From Pandoraea vervacti (GTDB lineage Bacteria > Pseudomonadota > Gammaproteobacteria > Burkholderiales > Burkholderiaceae), in assembly GCF_000934605.2 (NCBI RefSeq), contig NZ_CP010897.2, forward strand, positions 1,984,001-2,048,000: DNA of 64,000 nucleotides, read 5' to 3'. Shown here one piece after another: positions 9,045 through 17,839 of the stretch (the first letter of the stretch is position 1; the number at the start of each line of letters is the position of its first letter). The notes below the pieces were generated by a model, which was not told the DNA's origin, searched no databases, and saw only the letters and a program-made list of their open reading frames with translations. Both the position numbers and the translations under genes were made by a program.

Positions 9045-9485
9045 TCAGAAGCCGACGCTCATGCCGACACCCGATCGCGGGCCATACCAGCCCGGACCGT
9101 ACCATCCTGGCCCATACCACCCGGGACTGCCCCATCCGCCGTAAAAGTATGCGTTGCTGTTGTAGCTGCGAATGGCGTCGTTAAGCGCGCGCTGCACGCG
9201 CTCACGCTCGATGGCGTTTTCCTGTTCGTCGTAGATGCTTTGGTTCAGGCGCGTCAACGCCTGCTTCTGCGCATCTGTCATCGTTGCAGCGGGCGTCACG
9301 TTGTCGGACGGAGGCAAACGTGCGGCGGGCGCGTCTGGCGGCGGCAGTTGCAGTTGCGCACAACCCGCGGCTAACGTCAGTGCAAGCAGACTGAACACGG
9401 TTGCGGTCGCGCGCACGGAACGACGACGTCGACGTCGTCGTTGCGACGGCACGGCGGAACAGGTGGGGGTAGCGAGTCGGGGCAT
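9045..9485 (-). CDS. Gly/Tyr-repeat lipoprotein, hypothetical
   Basis: No recognised family. The N-terminus has an unusual run of seven arginines followed by a hydrophobic segment and the lipobox LAAGC, so it is very likely exported and lipidated. After the Cys come a Pro/Ala-rich linker, a charged helical stretch (DAQKQALTRLNQSIYDEQEN) and a C-terminal glycine/tyrosine region with PGWYGPGWYGPGWYGP tandem repeats. The start is uncertain: ATG 9485 gives 146 aa; ATG 9542 gives 165 aa with an even longer n-region; a GTG just after the Arg run would give a normal-length signal peptide. It probably acts at the outer membrane or in the periplasm. Confidence 0.65.
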   Translation of the reverse strand: MPRLATPTCSAVPSQRRRRRRRSVRATATVFSLLALTLAAGCAQLQLPPPDAPAARLPPSDNVTPAATMTDAQKQALTRLNQSIYDEQENAIERERVQRALNDAIRSYNSNAYFYGGWGSPGWYGPGWYGPGWYGPRSGVGMSVGF

Positions 9486-9617
9486 GGCGCAATAACCCGT
9501 GGATTGACGGCGGTTCGGTCCGTCGCTGGGCCGACGGTTCATCTCACGCCGATTGACGTCTGAGATTCACTGGCACGCCGGTCGTTCCGCGCGCCAGTGC
9601 TTTTCCGTCGCTCGATA

Positions 9618-10553
9618 TCAATGCTGCCCAGCCGGTGCCACGTGAGGCGACTCGGTGAACAGTTGTGCCGCGTCCACCTTGTCGAACTGGTAAGTCTGGC
9701 GGCAGAACTCGCACGCGACCTCCACGTTCGGGCGTTCGTCGAACACGCTCATGACTTCCGCTTCTCCCAGCGTCCGGAGCATATTGGCGACGCGCTCGCG
9801 CGAACAGGTACAACGGAACGCCGTCGGTTGCGGGTCGAACACCCGTACCGTCTCTTCCCAGAACAGCCGATGCAGCATAGTCTCGCGCTCGGTGCTCAGC
9901 ATTTCGTCGCGTTTGAGTGTGTTGCCCAGTTGGCAGACGCGATTCCAGGTGTCCTCGTCTTCTTCCGGAGCGTGCTCCGCGACGCTTCCCGCCGTGCCGC
10001 CATATCCCGGCAGCTTTTGCAGCAGGATACCGACCGCGTGGTTCTCGTCCGACGCCAGCCACAGCCGGGTATCGAGCTGTTCCGAGTGATGCATGTAATG
10101 CTCGAGCACCGAGGCCATGTCCGGGAGCGGGCCATGCTCATCCGAGAGCGGCACCACGCCTTGGTACGGCTGCTGGCCGGGTTGCTTCACGCGGGGATCG
10201 AGCGTGATCGCGAAATGGGCGCGACCGTGCACGTTGACCAGCGACTTGAGCGAGCTGTCCTCGGGAATGTCGCCGCTGTACTTGGCCGTCGCGCGCATGG
10301 TGAGGTCGGCATTGCACTCGACGACCGCCATCGTGACGGGGCCGTCGCCATGCAATTGAAGGACGAGCGCGCCGTCGAATTTGACATTGGCGGTGAGCAG
10401 TGCGGCGGCCGCCATCATTTCGCCAAGCAAATGGCGTACCGCTACCGGGTAATCGTGGCGCTCCAGCACAGCGCGCCAGGTGGCGTCGAGGCTGACGTAT
10501 TCGCCGCGTACGGGGGCGGCGTCGAACATGAATTTCTGAAGTTGGTCGGACAC
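9618..10553 (-). CDS. hslO: Hsp33 redox-regulated chaperone
   Basis: Holdase chaperone activated by oxidation together with unfolding. The GTG at 10553 is chosen: it has AGGA about 9 nt upstream and gives MSDQLQKFMFDAAPVRGEYV, the family start; upstream in-frame ATGs add unrelated residues. The product is 311 aa (E. coli form about 292). The redox switch is intact: Cys248 and Cys250 (CTCS) and Cys281 and Cys284 (CEFC) form the zinc site. Other landmarks are LLGEMMAAAALL and SGDIPEDSSLKSLV. It is transcribed toward the lipoprotein gene. Confidence 0.95.
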   Translation of the reverse strand: MSDQLQKFMFDAAPVRGEYVSLDATWRAVLERHDYPVAVRHLLGEMMAAAALLTANVKFDGALVLQLHGDGPVTMAVVECNADLTMRATAKYSGDIPEDSSLKSLVNVHGRAHFAITLDPRVKQPGQQPYQGVVPLSDEHGPLPDMASVLEHYMHHSEQLDTRLWLASDENHAVGILLQKLPGYGGTAGSVAEHAPEEDEDTWNRVCQLGNTLKRDEMLSTERETMLHRLFWEETVRVFDPQPTAFRCTCSRERVANMLRTLGEAEVMSVFDERPNVEVACEFCRQTYQFDKVDAAQLFTESPHVAPAGQH

Positions 10554-10815
10554 GGTCGAATTCCTGAAAAATGCGGCAACGGCGGATGGGTGTGGCAGAC
10601 GGTCCGAGACGTCAAGCGATGGCGAGAGACGAGAATCGTGCGAAAAACGCACAGGACTTCCGTCATTCGCTCGTTTGCGCGAGCCTTGCTTTCACACGAG
10701 CCGAGGTATGGCGCGTCAATGTTGCACTATCTGGGGGCGCACGCCGCATTTTCAACACGCCGGCGGCAAAGGCCCACGCGCCCGACTGCCGCGCGCGCCG
10801 CCACCGGACGCGCAC

Positions 10816-11340
10816 TCAGCCGATACGCACCAATTGTTCCTTGAACACCTGCCGACGCGTGGCATAGACGTCGGCGTTACGCTTGAGGTTCGCGACTTCT
10901 TCGTCCGTCAATTCGCGCACGACCTTGGCGGGCACGCCGAGGATCAGGGAGCGGTCCGGAAACGTCTTGCGTTCGGTGACGAGAGCGCCGGCGCCCACGA
11001 GGCTGTCGCGGCCGATGACGGCGCCGTTGAGCAGCACGGCCTGGATGCCGATCAGCGAATTCTCTCCGACCGTGCAGCCATGCAGCATGGCCTGATGGCC
11101 GATGCTGACGCCTTCGGCCAGTGTCAGCGGATAGCCAGGGTCGGCATGCAGCACGGCGCCTTCCTGCACGTTGGTCGCCTTGCCGATCCTGATCGGTTCG
11201 TTGTCGCCGCGAATCGCCACCCCCGGCCACACGCTGCTGTTCTCTGCGAGCACAACCGCGCCGATGATGGTCGCAGTGTCGGCCACGAAAGCACTCTCGT
11301 GGATCTGCGGGGTCTTGTCTCCAAGTTTATAGATCGGCAT
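10816..11340 (-). CDS. gamma-carbonic-anhydrase-fold protein (YrdA/PaaY type)
   Basis: Left-handed parallel beta-helix protein of 174 aa, built from hexapeptide repeats (residues about 14-140). The metal-ligand pattern of the gamma class is present: His in VLHADPGY, then GHQAMLHGC with two more His. RGDN and the C-terminal helix are as in the family. Members include true carbonic anhydrases and PaaY-type thioesterases, so the reaction is not fixed by sequence. It is divergent from the DUF455 gene, with 49 bp between starts. Confidence 0.9.
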   Translation of the reverse strand: MPIYKLGDKTPQIHESAFVADTATIIGAVVLAENSSVWPGVAIRGDNEPIRIGKATNVQEGAVLHADPGYPLTLAEGVSIGHQAMLHGCTVGENSLIGIQAVLLNGAVIGRDSLVGAGALVTERKTFPDRSLILGVPAKVVRELTDEEVANLKRNADVYATRRQVFKEQLVRIG

Positions 11341-11389
11341 GGCGGCTTCGGTTCGCGGTTAAAATCGACGAAACCGCTATTGTAACGTC

Positions 11390-12472
11390 ATGGCCGATTT
11401 CACTACCGCTCCCGGCGCGCATTTCGGGTGCGATGTCCGTAACGATGTCCGGGACGCTCATCCCGCCGAATCAACCCCGTTCGCTGACGAGCAGGCTGCC
11501 GTCGATTGCGCGCGTGAACGCGCGTTGGAACTGCTGCGCTGTTGCGATCCGTACGAGAAGGCCGCAGGCGTCACCGCGCTGCGTGAGCAGGTGCGACAAG
11601 GGGCTGCACGCTGGTACCCGGCACGCCGCTTTGTGCTCGCGCATGCCGGAATGACTTCTGACGCGACGCCAGGCGTGACGGCACAATCGACACCAGAAGC
11701 GACACCAGAAGCGACACCAGAAGCGACACCAGAAGCGACACCAGAAGCGACACCAGAAGCGACGGCCCCGGCACCGGACGCCGCTCGCCACGACCCGGCA
11801 CTCGACACGGGAATCCCGGGGCGTCCGGCGCTGCCGAGACTGGTGTCGCCGCGCGAACTGAAGCAACGCGCAGTGACGAGCGTCGAGGGGCGCGCTGCCT
11901 TGCTGCACGCGCTCGCTCACATCGAGTTCAACGCCATCAATCTCGCCCTCGACGCGCTATGGCGCTTCGACGACCTGCCCGCCGAGTATTACGAGGACTG
12001 GCTCGGGGTTGCGGCGGAGGAGGCCTATCACTTCTCGTTGCTGTGCGCGCATTTGAAGACGCTGGGCGACGCGTACGTCTACGGCTGTTTCCCCGCGCAT
12101 GACGGCCTCTGGGATATGGCGCGACGCACTGCCGGCGACTGGCTGGCGCGTCTGGCGCTCGTGCCTCGCACGTTGGAGGCCCGTGGGCTCGATGCCAGTC
12201 CGCCGATCAGGGCGAAGCTCTCCAGTGCGGGCGACAAGGCCGGGGCGGCGATTCTCGACATCATCCTGCGAGACGAAATCGGCCACGTGGCCATCGGCAA
12301 CCGTTGGTATCGCTGGGGCTGCGAGCGTGCCGGTCTCGAACCGGTGCAGACTTATGCGCGTTTGGCCGCGCAGTACGGGGCGCCGCGTTTGCGCGGACCC
12401 TTCAACCTCGCGGCACGGCGCGCTGCCGGCTTCGACGACGACGAACTGGCGGCGCTGCAAGCCAGCGAGTGA
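11390..12472 (+). CDS. DUF455 ferritin-like protein
   Basis: 360 aa. The core (about 150-350) is a four-helix-bundle ferritin-like domain. Glu/His pairs fit a di-metal site: HIEFNAINLALDALWRF, AAEEAYHFSLL and RDEIGHVAIGNRWY. The family is linked in annotation to tRNA hydroxylase-like or rhodanese-related proteins, but no reaction is proven. The N-terminal part is a variable linker with six exact TPEA repeats. The start MADFTTAP comes right after the short divergent promoter region. Confidence 0.85.
   Translation: MADFTTAPGAHFGCDVRNDVRDAHPAESTPFADEQAAVDCARERALELLRCCDPYEKAAGVTALREQVRQGAARWYPARRFVLAHAGMTSDATPGVTAQSTPEATPEATPEATPEATPEATPEATAPAPDAARHDPALDTGIPGRPALPRLVSPRELKQRAVTSVEGRAALLHALAHIEFNAINLALDALWRFDDLPAEYYEDWLGVAAEEAYHFSLLCAHLKTLGDAYVYGCFPAHDGLWDMARRTAGDWLARLALVPRTLEARGLDASPPIRAKLSSAGDKAGAAILDIILRDEIGHVAIGNRWYRWGCERAGLEPVQTYARLAAQYGAPRLRGPFNLAARRAAGFDDDELAALQASE
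11689..11760 (+). repeat. 12-bp tandem repeat, six exact copies
   Basis: GACACCAGAAGC is repeated six times without a mismatch inside the DUF455 gene and encodes Thr-Pro-Glu-Ala units. Because the unit is 12 bp, changes in copy number keep the reading frame. It lies in a linker before the ferritin-like domain. Confidence 0.97.
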
Positions 12473-12659
12473 CGAGCGAATGGCGACGTTGCAAGGTTCG
12501 CGATCCTTTCGTCATGATCTCGTCGCCGTCTTGTCGTGGTCGCTTTGTTTCCGCTGATTCGGCAAGGCGTCGGTTTTTGACCTCGCTACCGGGCTGTCGA
12601 CGTCCGCCGATATACTCGACGTTCCTCAATCGTTCAGATATTCATTGTCTGCCGGCATC

Positions 12660-13550
12660 ATGATCGACTCCCGATCCGAGTTTCTGACAGTGCGCGGCTT
12701 GCGCCATCACGTCCGTCAATGGGGCACCCCCGGTGCGCCGAAGCTGTTCGCGTTGCACGGCTGGATGGACGTGTCGGCCTCGTTCCAGTTCGTGGCGCAA
12801 ACGCTCGCGCAGCGCTGGCATGTGCTGGCCCCGGACTGGCGGGGGTTCGGCCTCACCGACTGGCCGGTCGCCGAGGGGCGCGCCGGCAGCTACTGGTTCC
12901 CCGATTACCTTGCCGATCTCGATGCTTTGCTCGACGTCTACGCCGAGCCGGGGGAGGCCGTCAACCTGATCGGCCACAGCATGGGTGGCAATGTTGCCTG
13001 CCTGTATGCCGGGGTGCGTCCCGCGCGTGTGCGACGTCTCGTGAATCTGGAGGGCTTCGGCCTGCCGCCGTCCGCGCCCACCGCGGCGATTCGCCAGCTC
13101 AGCCGCTGGCTCGACGACGTGCAGACGATGCCGACGCTGCGCCCGTACGCATCGCTCGACGATGTGGCCGCGCGGTTGTGCAAGACCAACCCGCGCCTCA
13201 CGCCGGAGCGTGCAGCCTGGTTGTCGCAGCGCTGGGCGCGGCAGGCGCCCGACGGCATGTGGCATCTGCTCGCGGATGCGGCTCACAAGATCGCGAACCC
13301 TTACCCCTATCGCCTCGACGAAGCGATGGCAGTGTGGGGCAACGTGAGTGCGCCCGTGTTGAACGTGGAGGCGACGGATTCCGACGTGCTGCGCCATTTC
13401 GCGGGGACGCAGGGCAGGGAGGCCTTCCGCGAACGGTTCGAGGCCTTTCCGAATTTGACCGAAGCCTTCGTGGAGGATGCCGGTCACATGTTGCATCACG
13501 ACCAGCCGGAAGCCGTTGCCCGCCTGATCGAGGACTTCTGCCGCGCGTAG
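12660..13550 (+). CDS. alpha/beta hydrolase
   Basis: Alpha/beta-hydrolase-fold enzyme of 296 aa, substrate unknown. It has the oxyanion HGWMD loop, the nucleophile elbow GHSMGG near residue 107 and a C-terminal catalytic His in EDAGHMLHHDQP. The ATG at 12660 fits better than an upstream in-frame TTG at 12645. There is no signal peptide, so it is cytoplasmic. A closely related arrangement of esterase- or epoxide-hydrolase-like proteins is common in this family, but nothing here fixes the substrate. Confidence 0.8.
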   Translation: MIDSRSEFLTVRGLRHHVRQWGTPGAPKLFALHGWMDVSASFQFVAQTLAQRWHVLAPDWRGFGLTDWPVAEGRAGSYWFPDYLADLDALLDVYAEPGEAVNLIGHSMGGNVACLYAGVRPARVRRLVNLEGFGLPPSAPTAAIRQLSRWLDDVQTMPTLRPYASLDDVAARLCKTNPRLTPERAAWLSQRWARQAPDGMWHLLADAAHKIANPYPYRLDEAMAVWGNVSAPVLNVEATDSDVLRHFAGTQGREAFRERFEAFPNLTEAFVEDAGHMLHHDQPEAVARLIEDFCRA

Positions 13551-13767
13551 TCCGACGGATGGGGGCGGGCGCAATGCACGCGGTGATACCGTAGCCGGAA
13601 CGGCGCCACGACGATGCCGTTGGCGGCAGACATCGGGCAACTCGCGTCGCGTGCACTTGAGCGGTAGAATGGACCTGTCATTATCCAGTCATACGCCGGT
13701 ATCTCGTGGTCTCCGATGTGCAGCGATGCCAGCGCATGCAGCGGCCACATCATCCCGGCGGATCAAC

Positions 13768-14601
13768 ATGCTCAACGCGGATCTTCATTGTCATTCCAAG
13801 GTGTCGGACGGTACCCTGGCGCCCTCCGAAGTGGCGCAGCTCGCCTTCGAGGCCGGCGTCGACCTGTGGGCACTGACAGACCACGACGAGATCGGCGGAC
13901 AGCGCGAAGCGCGCGCGGCGGCCGAAGCGCTTGGCATGCGTTACGTGAGCGGTGTCGAGATTTCGATTACGTGGGCGAACCGCACGGTGCACATCGTCGG
14001 TCTGAACATCAACCCCGACAATCCCACGCTGATCGATGGTCTTGCGGCAACGCGCGGCGGTCGTGCCGCCCGGGCGCAACTGATGAGCGACCAGCTGGCC
14101 GCCGCCGGTATCCCCGGCGCTTACGAGGGCGCGCTGCGCTTCGTCGGCAATCCCGATCTGATTTCGCGCACGCATTTCGCGCGATTCCTGGTGGAAATCG
14201 GCAAGTGTGCGTCGGTCTCCGACGTGTTCGCGAAGTATCTGTCGGAGGGCCGTCCGGGTTACGTGCCCCATCGCTGGGCGACGCTTCAGGACGCCGTGCA
14301 ATGGATTAGAGGCGCGGGTGGTATCGCTGTCGTGGCTCACCCCGGGCGTTACAAATTCACACCGCTCGAATTCGGTGCGCTGTTCGATCAGTTTCGCGAT
14401 CTGGGCGGCGAGGCCATCGAAGTGGTCACCGGCAGTCATACGCCGGAACAATATCGCGAGTATGCCGATGTCGCGCGTCAGTATGGTTTTCTTGCCTCGC
14501 GCGGCTCGGATTTCCATGGACCGACCGAGAGCCGCGCGCTGCTCGGCAAATTGCCTGCACTGCCAGACGATCTCACGCCGGTCTGGAGCCGCTGGCAGTA
14601 A
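13768..14601 (+). CDS. PHP-domain phosphoesterase (RNase AM / 3',5'-nucleoside bisphosphate phosphatase type)
   Basis: Metal-dependent phosphoesterase of the polymerase-and-histidinol-phosphatase superfamily, 278-aa class. It matches the YciV/TrpH group, which removes the 3' phosphate from 3',5'-nucleoside bisphosphates and matures rRNA 5' ends. Motifs in order: DLHCHSKVSDGTL, LTDHDEIGG, the catalytic-region VAHPGRYKF and GSDFHGP. ATG 13768 puts DLHCHS five residues in, as usual. The next gene (Sua5/YciO) begins 12 bp downstream; the yciV-yciO pair is also kept in E. coli, which supports the call. Confidence 0.9.
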   Translation: MLNADLHCHSKVSDGTLAPSEVAQLAFEAGVDLWALTDHDEIGGQREARAAAEALGMRYVSGVEISITWANRTVHIVGLNINPDNPTLIDGLAATRGGRAARAQLMSDQLAAAGIPGAYEGALRFVGNPDLISRTHFARFLVEIGKCASVSDVFAKYLSEGRPGYVPHRWATLQDAVQWIRGAGGIAVVAHPGRYKFTPLEFGALFDQFRDLGGEAIEVVTGSHTPEQYREYADVARQYGFLASRGSDFHGPTESRALLGKLPALPDDLTPVWSRWQ

Positions 14602-14613
14602 CCCTCCGACAAC

Positions 14614-15240
14614 ATGTCGCAATTCTTCCAGATTCACCCGGAAAATCCTCAGTCGCGTCTCATCAAGCAAGCCGCTCAGATCATCGACAAGGGGGGCATC
14701 GTTGCGTTGCCGACCGATTCGAGCTACGCGATCGCCTGTCACATCGACGACAAGCAGGCCGTCGATCGTTTGCGCCGCATTCGGGGCCTCGACGAGAAGC
14801 AGATGCTCTCGCTGCTCGTGCGCGACCTGTCCGAACTGGCCGAGTTCGCCATCGTCGACAACCGCCAATATCGGTTGATCAAGGCGACTACGCCCGGGCC
14901 GTACGTCTTTATCCTGGAAGCGACGAAGGAAGTGCCGCGTCGCCTTTCGCATCCTTCGCGAAAGACCATCGGCCTGCGTGTGCCGGAGCACGCCATTACG
15001 CTGGCCTTGCTGGAGGAGTTGGGGCAGCCGCTGCTCGCGACGACGCTGATTCTGCCGAACGAAACGGAGCCGCTCAACGATCCGGAGGAGATCCGCGAGC
15101 GCCTGGAAAAGCAACTGGATCTGGTCATCGACGGCGGGGCCTGTCCGAAAGAGCCGTCCACGGTAGTCGATCTGACGGTGACGCCGCCGGAGGTGCTGCG
15201 TCGCGGGCGCGGGCCGCTGACACCGTTCGGTCTGTCCTGA
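14614..15240 (+). CDS. L-threonylcarbamoyladenylate synthase-like protein (Sua5/YciO/YrdC family)
   Basis: YrdC-fold protein of 208 aa, the YciO-type branch. The family makes threonylcarbamoyl-AMP for the t6A modification of tRNA, though YciO members may have a different or weaker role. PTDSSYAIAC replaces the YrdC PTETVYGL-type motif and is followed by KQMLSLLVRDLSEL. The nucleotide-binding segment TPGPYVFILEAT and the end STVVDLTV are present. It is tightly linked to the PHP gene upstream and the M50 protease downstream. Confidence 0.88.
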   Translation: MSQFFQIHPENPQSRLIKQAAQIIDKGGIVALPTDSSYAIACHIDDKQAVDRLRRIRGLDEKQMLSLLVRDLSELAEFAIVDNRQYRLIKATTPGPYVFILEATKEVPRRLSHPSRKTIGLRVPEHAITLALLEELGQPLLATTLILPNETEPLNDPEEIRERLEKQLDLVIDGGACPKEPSTVVDLTVTPPEVLRRGRGPLTPFGLS

Positions 15241-15312
15241 GGGGCGGGCGTTCCGAACTTTGTCAGGCCGGGTCATACTGGCGTGCAGGTCCGCTTGTTA
15301 CAATAGCCGGCT

Positions 15313-15978
15313 ATGAATGCAGACCTGATCCAGACCATTGCGGTCTACGCGCTCCCCGTCCTCTTCGCGATTACGTTGCATGAGGCCGCGCACGGCTATG
15401 TCGCGAAGCACTTCGGCGACCCCACGGCATTTCTCATGGGGCGCGTCACGCTCAACCCGCTCAAGCACATCGACCCGATCGGCACGATTGTCGTGCCGCT
15501 GGCGCTTTACTTCATGACGAGCGGCGCGTTCCTGTTCGGCTACGCCAAGCCGGTGCCCGTGGCGTTCGGCAGTCTGCGCAATCCGCGCGTCGATACGATC
15601 TGGGTGGCCCTGGCCGGGCCGGTCTGCAACTTCGTGCAGGCAATTCTCTGGGTGCTGCTCGGCCTCGGGCTGCAACTCGCGGGCGTTCGGGAGCCTTTCT
15701 TCATGATGATGGCGCAGGCGGGCCTCGTGGTGAACCTCGTGATGTGCATGTTCAATCTGTTTCCCGTGCCGCCGCTCGATGGCGGGCGCGTGCTCGTATC
15801 GCTGTTGCCGGCGCGCGCGGCCTACGCGCTCTCGCGCGTCGAGCCCTATGGCTTCTTCATTGTGATGGCGCTGGTGGTCAGCGGTGTGCTCGGTCGCGTG
15901 TGGCTGTGGCCGCTGATTCAGTGGGGGCGTGATGTGATCAAGTGGATGCTGACCCCGCTGCTCTCGCTGGTTTCCTGA
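15313..15978 (+). CDS. site-2-protease-family M50 membrane metalloprotease
   Basis: Intramembrane zinc protease of the compact M50 group, 221 aa. The zinc motif HEXXH is LHEAAHGY near residue 25 and the third ligand motif is NLFPVPPLDGGRVL near residue 150. About five or six membrane segments cover most of the chain. It lacks PDZ domains, so it is not RseP. Substrate unknown. A conserved position just upstream of trpS is seen in many betaproteobacteria. trpS starts 26 bp downstream. Confidence 0.9.
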   Translation: MNADLIQTIAVYALPVLFAITLHEAAHGYVAKHFGDPTAFLMGRVTLNPLKHIDPIGTIVVPLALYFMTSGAFLFGYAKPVPVAFGSLRNPRVDTIWVALAGPVCNFVQAILWVLLGLGLQLAGVREPFFMMMAQAGLVVNLVMCMFNLFPVPPLDGGRVLVSLLPARAAYALSRVEPYGFFIVMALVVSGVLGRVWLWPLIQWGRDVIKWMLTPLLSLVS

Positions 15979-16004
15979 CGTTTTTGCAGACTGATAACTA
16001 GACC

Positions 16005-17207
16005 ATGTACCCCGAACGCGTTTTCTCCGGCATGCGACCGACCGGTCGTTTGCACCTCGGCCATTATCACGGTGTGCTCAAGAACTGGATTCAACTCCAG
16101 TCCGAGTATCCCTGCTACTTCTGCGTGGTCGACTGGCACGCGCTCACTACGCATTACGAGACGCCCGACGTCATCGAACAGAACGTATGGGACGTGCTGA
16201 TCGATTGGCTCGCCGCCGGGATCGATCCGAATCAGGCGACCCTCTTCATCCAGAGCAAGGTGCCCGAGCATGCCGAACTGGCGCTGCTCATCGGCATGAG
16301 CACCCCCCTGGGCTGGCTCGAACGCGTGCCGACGTACAAGGAGCAGATCGAGAAGCTCAAGGAAAAGGATCTGTCGACGTACGGTTTCCTCGGTTACCCG
16401 GTGCTGATGGCGGCGGATATCCTGCTGTACCGCGCATTGCACGTGCCCGTGGGCGAAGATCAGGTGCCGCACGTGGAGATGACGCGTGAAATCGCGCGCC
16501 GCTTCAACTACCTCTATGGCCGCGAAGCGGGCTTCGAAGACAAGGCGCTCGCCGCAGCGCGCAAGCTCGGCGGCAAACGCTCGAAGCGCTATCTCGAACT
16601 GCGTAACGCCTATCAGGAAAAGGGGGATGACGAGGCCCTCGAGCAGGCACGCGCCATGCTCTCCGAGTCGCAGTCGTTGTCGATGGGCGATCGCGAACGT
16701 CTGTTCGGTTATCTCGAAGGCGCGCGCAAGCTGATTCTCGTGGAACCGCAGGCGTTGCTCACGCCCGCGTCGCGCATGCCGGGTCTGGACGGTCAGAAGA
16801 TGTCGAAGTCCTATAACAACACCATCGGTCTGCGCGAAGACGCCGAGTCGATCACGAAGAAAGTGCGTACGATGCCGACCGATCCGGCGCGCGTGCGCCG
16901 CACCGATGCGGGCGACCCGGACAAGTGCCCGGTATGGCAACTGCATCAGGTCTACAGCGACGACGACACGCGTGACTGGGCCGAGAAGGGCTGCCGTAGC
17001 GCCGGCATCGGGTGTCTCGAGTGCAAGCAGCCGGTCATCGAAGGCATTCTGCGCGAGCAGCAGCCGATGCTCGAGCGTGCGCAGAAGTACATGGACGATC
17101 CGTCGCTGCTGCGCGCGATCGTCGCCGACGGCTGCGAGAAGGCGCGCAAGTCGGCGCAGGAGATCATGCGAGACGTGCGCGAAGCCATGGGACTTCAGTA
17201 TTCATGA
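16005..17207 (+). CDS. trpS: tryptophanyl-tRNA synthetase
   Basis: Charges tRNA-Trp. Class I synthetase of 400 aa with the HIGH-like motif HLGHYHG near residue 17 and the KMSKS loop (GQKMSKSYNN) near residue 265. The chain is longer than the E. coli enzyme (334 aa); the extra residues lie mainly in the middle (about 170-250) and are typical of the long betaproteobacterial form. The stop overlaps the next start by ATGA, so translation of the methyltransferase is probably coupled. Confidence 0.97.
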   Translation: MYPERVFSGMRPTGRLHLGHYHGVLKNWIQLQSEYPCYFCVVDWHALTTHYETPDVIEQNVWDVLIDWLAAGIDPNQATLFIQSKVPEHAELALLIGMSTPLGWLERVPTYKEQIEKLKEKDLSTYGFLGYPVLMAADILLYRALHVPVGEDQVPHVEMTREIARRFNYLYGREAGFEDKALAAARKLGGKRSKRYLELRNAYQEKGDDEALEQARAMLSESQSLSMGDRERLFGYLEGARKLILVEPQALLTPASRMPGLDGQKMSKSYNNTIGLREDAESITKKVRTMPTDPARVRRTDAGDPDKCPVWQLHQVYSDDDTRDWAEKGCRSAGIGCLECKQPVIEGILREQQPMLERAQKYMDDPSLLRAIVADGCEKARKSAQEIMRDVREAMGLQYS

Positions 17208-17797
17208 CGCAAGCCGCTCCCGCATCGCACAGCGCCGGCGCGCCATCGCCGTGGCTGGTGCGCTGGGCGCATCTCATCGCGCCGGGCGCGCGTGTGCTCG
17301 ATCTGGCTTGCGGTCAGGGGCGGCACACGCGATGGCTGATCGAGCGGGGGGCGTACGTCACCGCGATCGATCGGGACACGGCTGCGCTTGCCACGATGTC
17401 AACGCTACCGAACGTCACGACGCTGGCCGCCGACCTGGAGGGGGCGCCGTGGCCATTGCCGGCGCGCTCGACGTTCGATGCGGTCGTCGTCACAAATTAC
17501 CTGCACCGTCCTTTGTTTGCGCACATTGCGGCGAGCGTTGCGCCGGGCGGTGTCCTGATTTACGAAACCTTCGCGCAAGGAAACGAAAAGTACGGCAAAC
17601 CGTCGAATCCCGCGTTTCTGCTGGCGCCGGGCGAATTGCTCGATATCGCGCGCGAGGCGGGGTTGCGGGTCGCGGGTTTCGAGGATGTCACGATGCCGGC
17701 GCCGCGCGCGGCGTGTGTGCAACGGCTGTGTGCCACACGTGCGGCGACCCCCGGGGAAAACCCCGGCACTGCGGCGCTGTACGAGGCGACAGCGTAA
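17204..17797 (+). CDS. class I SAM-dependent methyltransferase
   Basis: 197-aa Rossmann-fold methyltransferase. Motif I is VLDLACGQGRHT; the acidic residue of the second strand is in VTAIDRDTAAL; motif IV is in FDAVVVTNYLHR. This resembles the tellurite-resistance TehB-like and small-molecule methyltransferases, but the substrate cannot be read from sequence. ATG 17204 overlaps the trpS stop as ATGA; a longer open frame upstream runs inside trpS and is a shadow. Confidence 0.85.
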   Translation: MTQAAPASHSAGAPSPWLVRWAHLIAPGARVLDLACGQGRHTRWLIERGAYVTAIDRDTAALATMSTLPNVTTLAADLEGAPWPLPARSTFDAVVVTNYLHRPLFAHIAASVAPGGVLIYETFAQGNEKYGKPSNPAFLLAPGELLDIAREAGLRVAGFEDVTMPAPRAACVQRLCATRAATPGENPGTAALYEATA

Positions 17798-17839
17798 TCC
17801 GCTACAATCCACCCTTATCGCTGAATTGTTCGATCAAAC

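Noticed and set aside
10554..10815. Small gene between hslO and the gamma-carbonic-anhydrase gene
   Set aside because: Frames here lack ribosome sites and continue into neighbouring genes; composition is non-coding-like.
11689..11760. CRISPR or regulatory iteron array
   Set aside because: Twelve-bp units without spacers, wholly inside a coding region.
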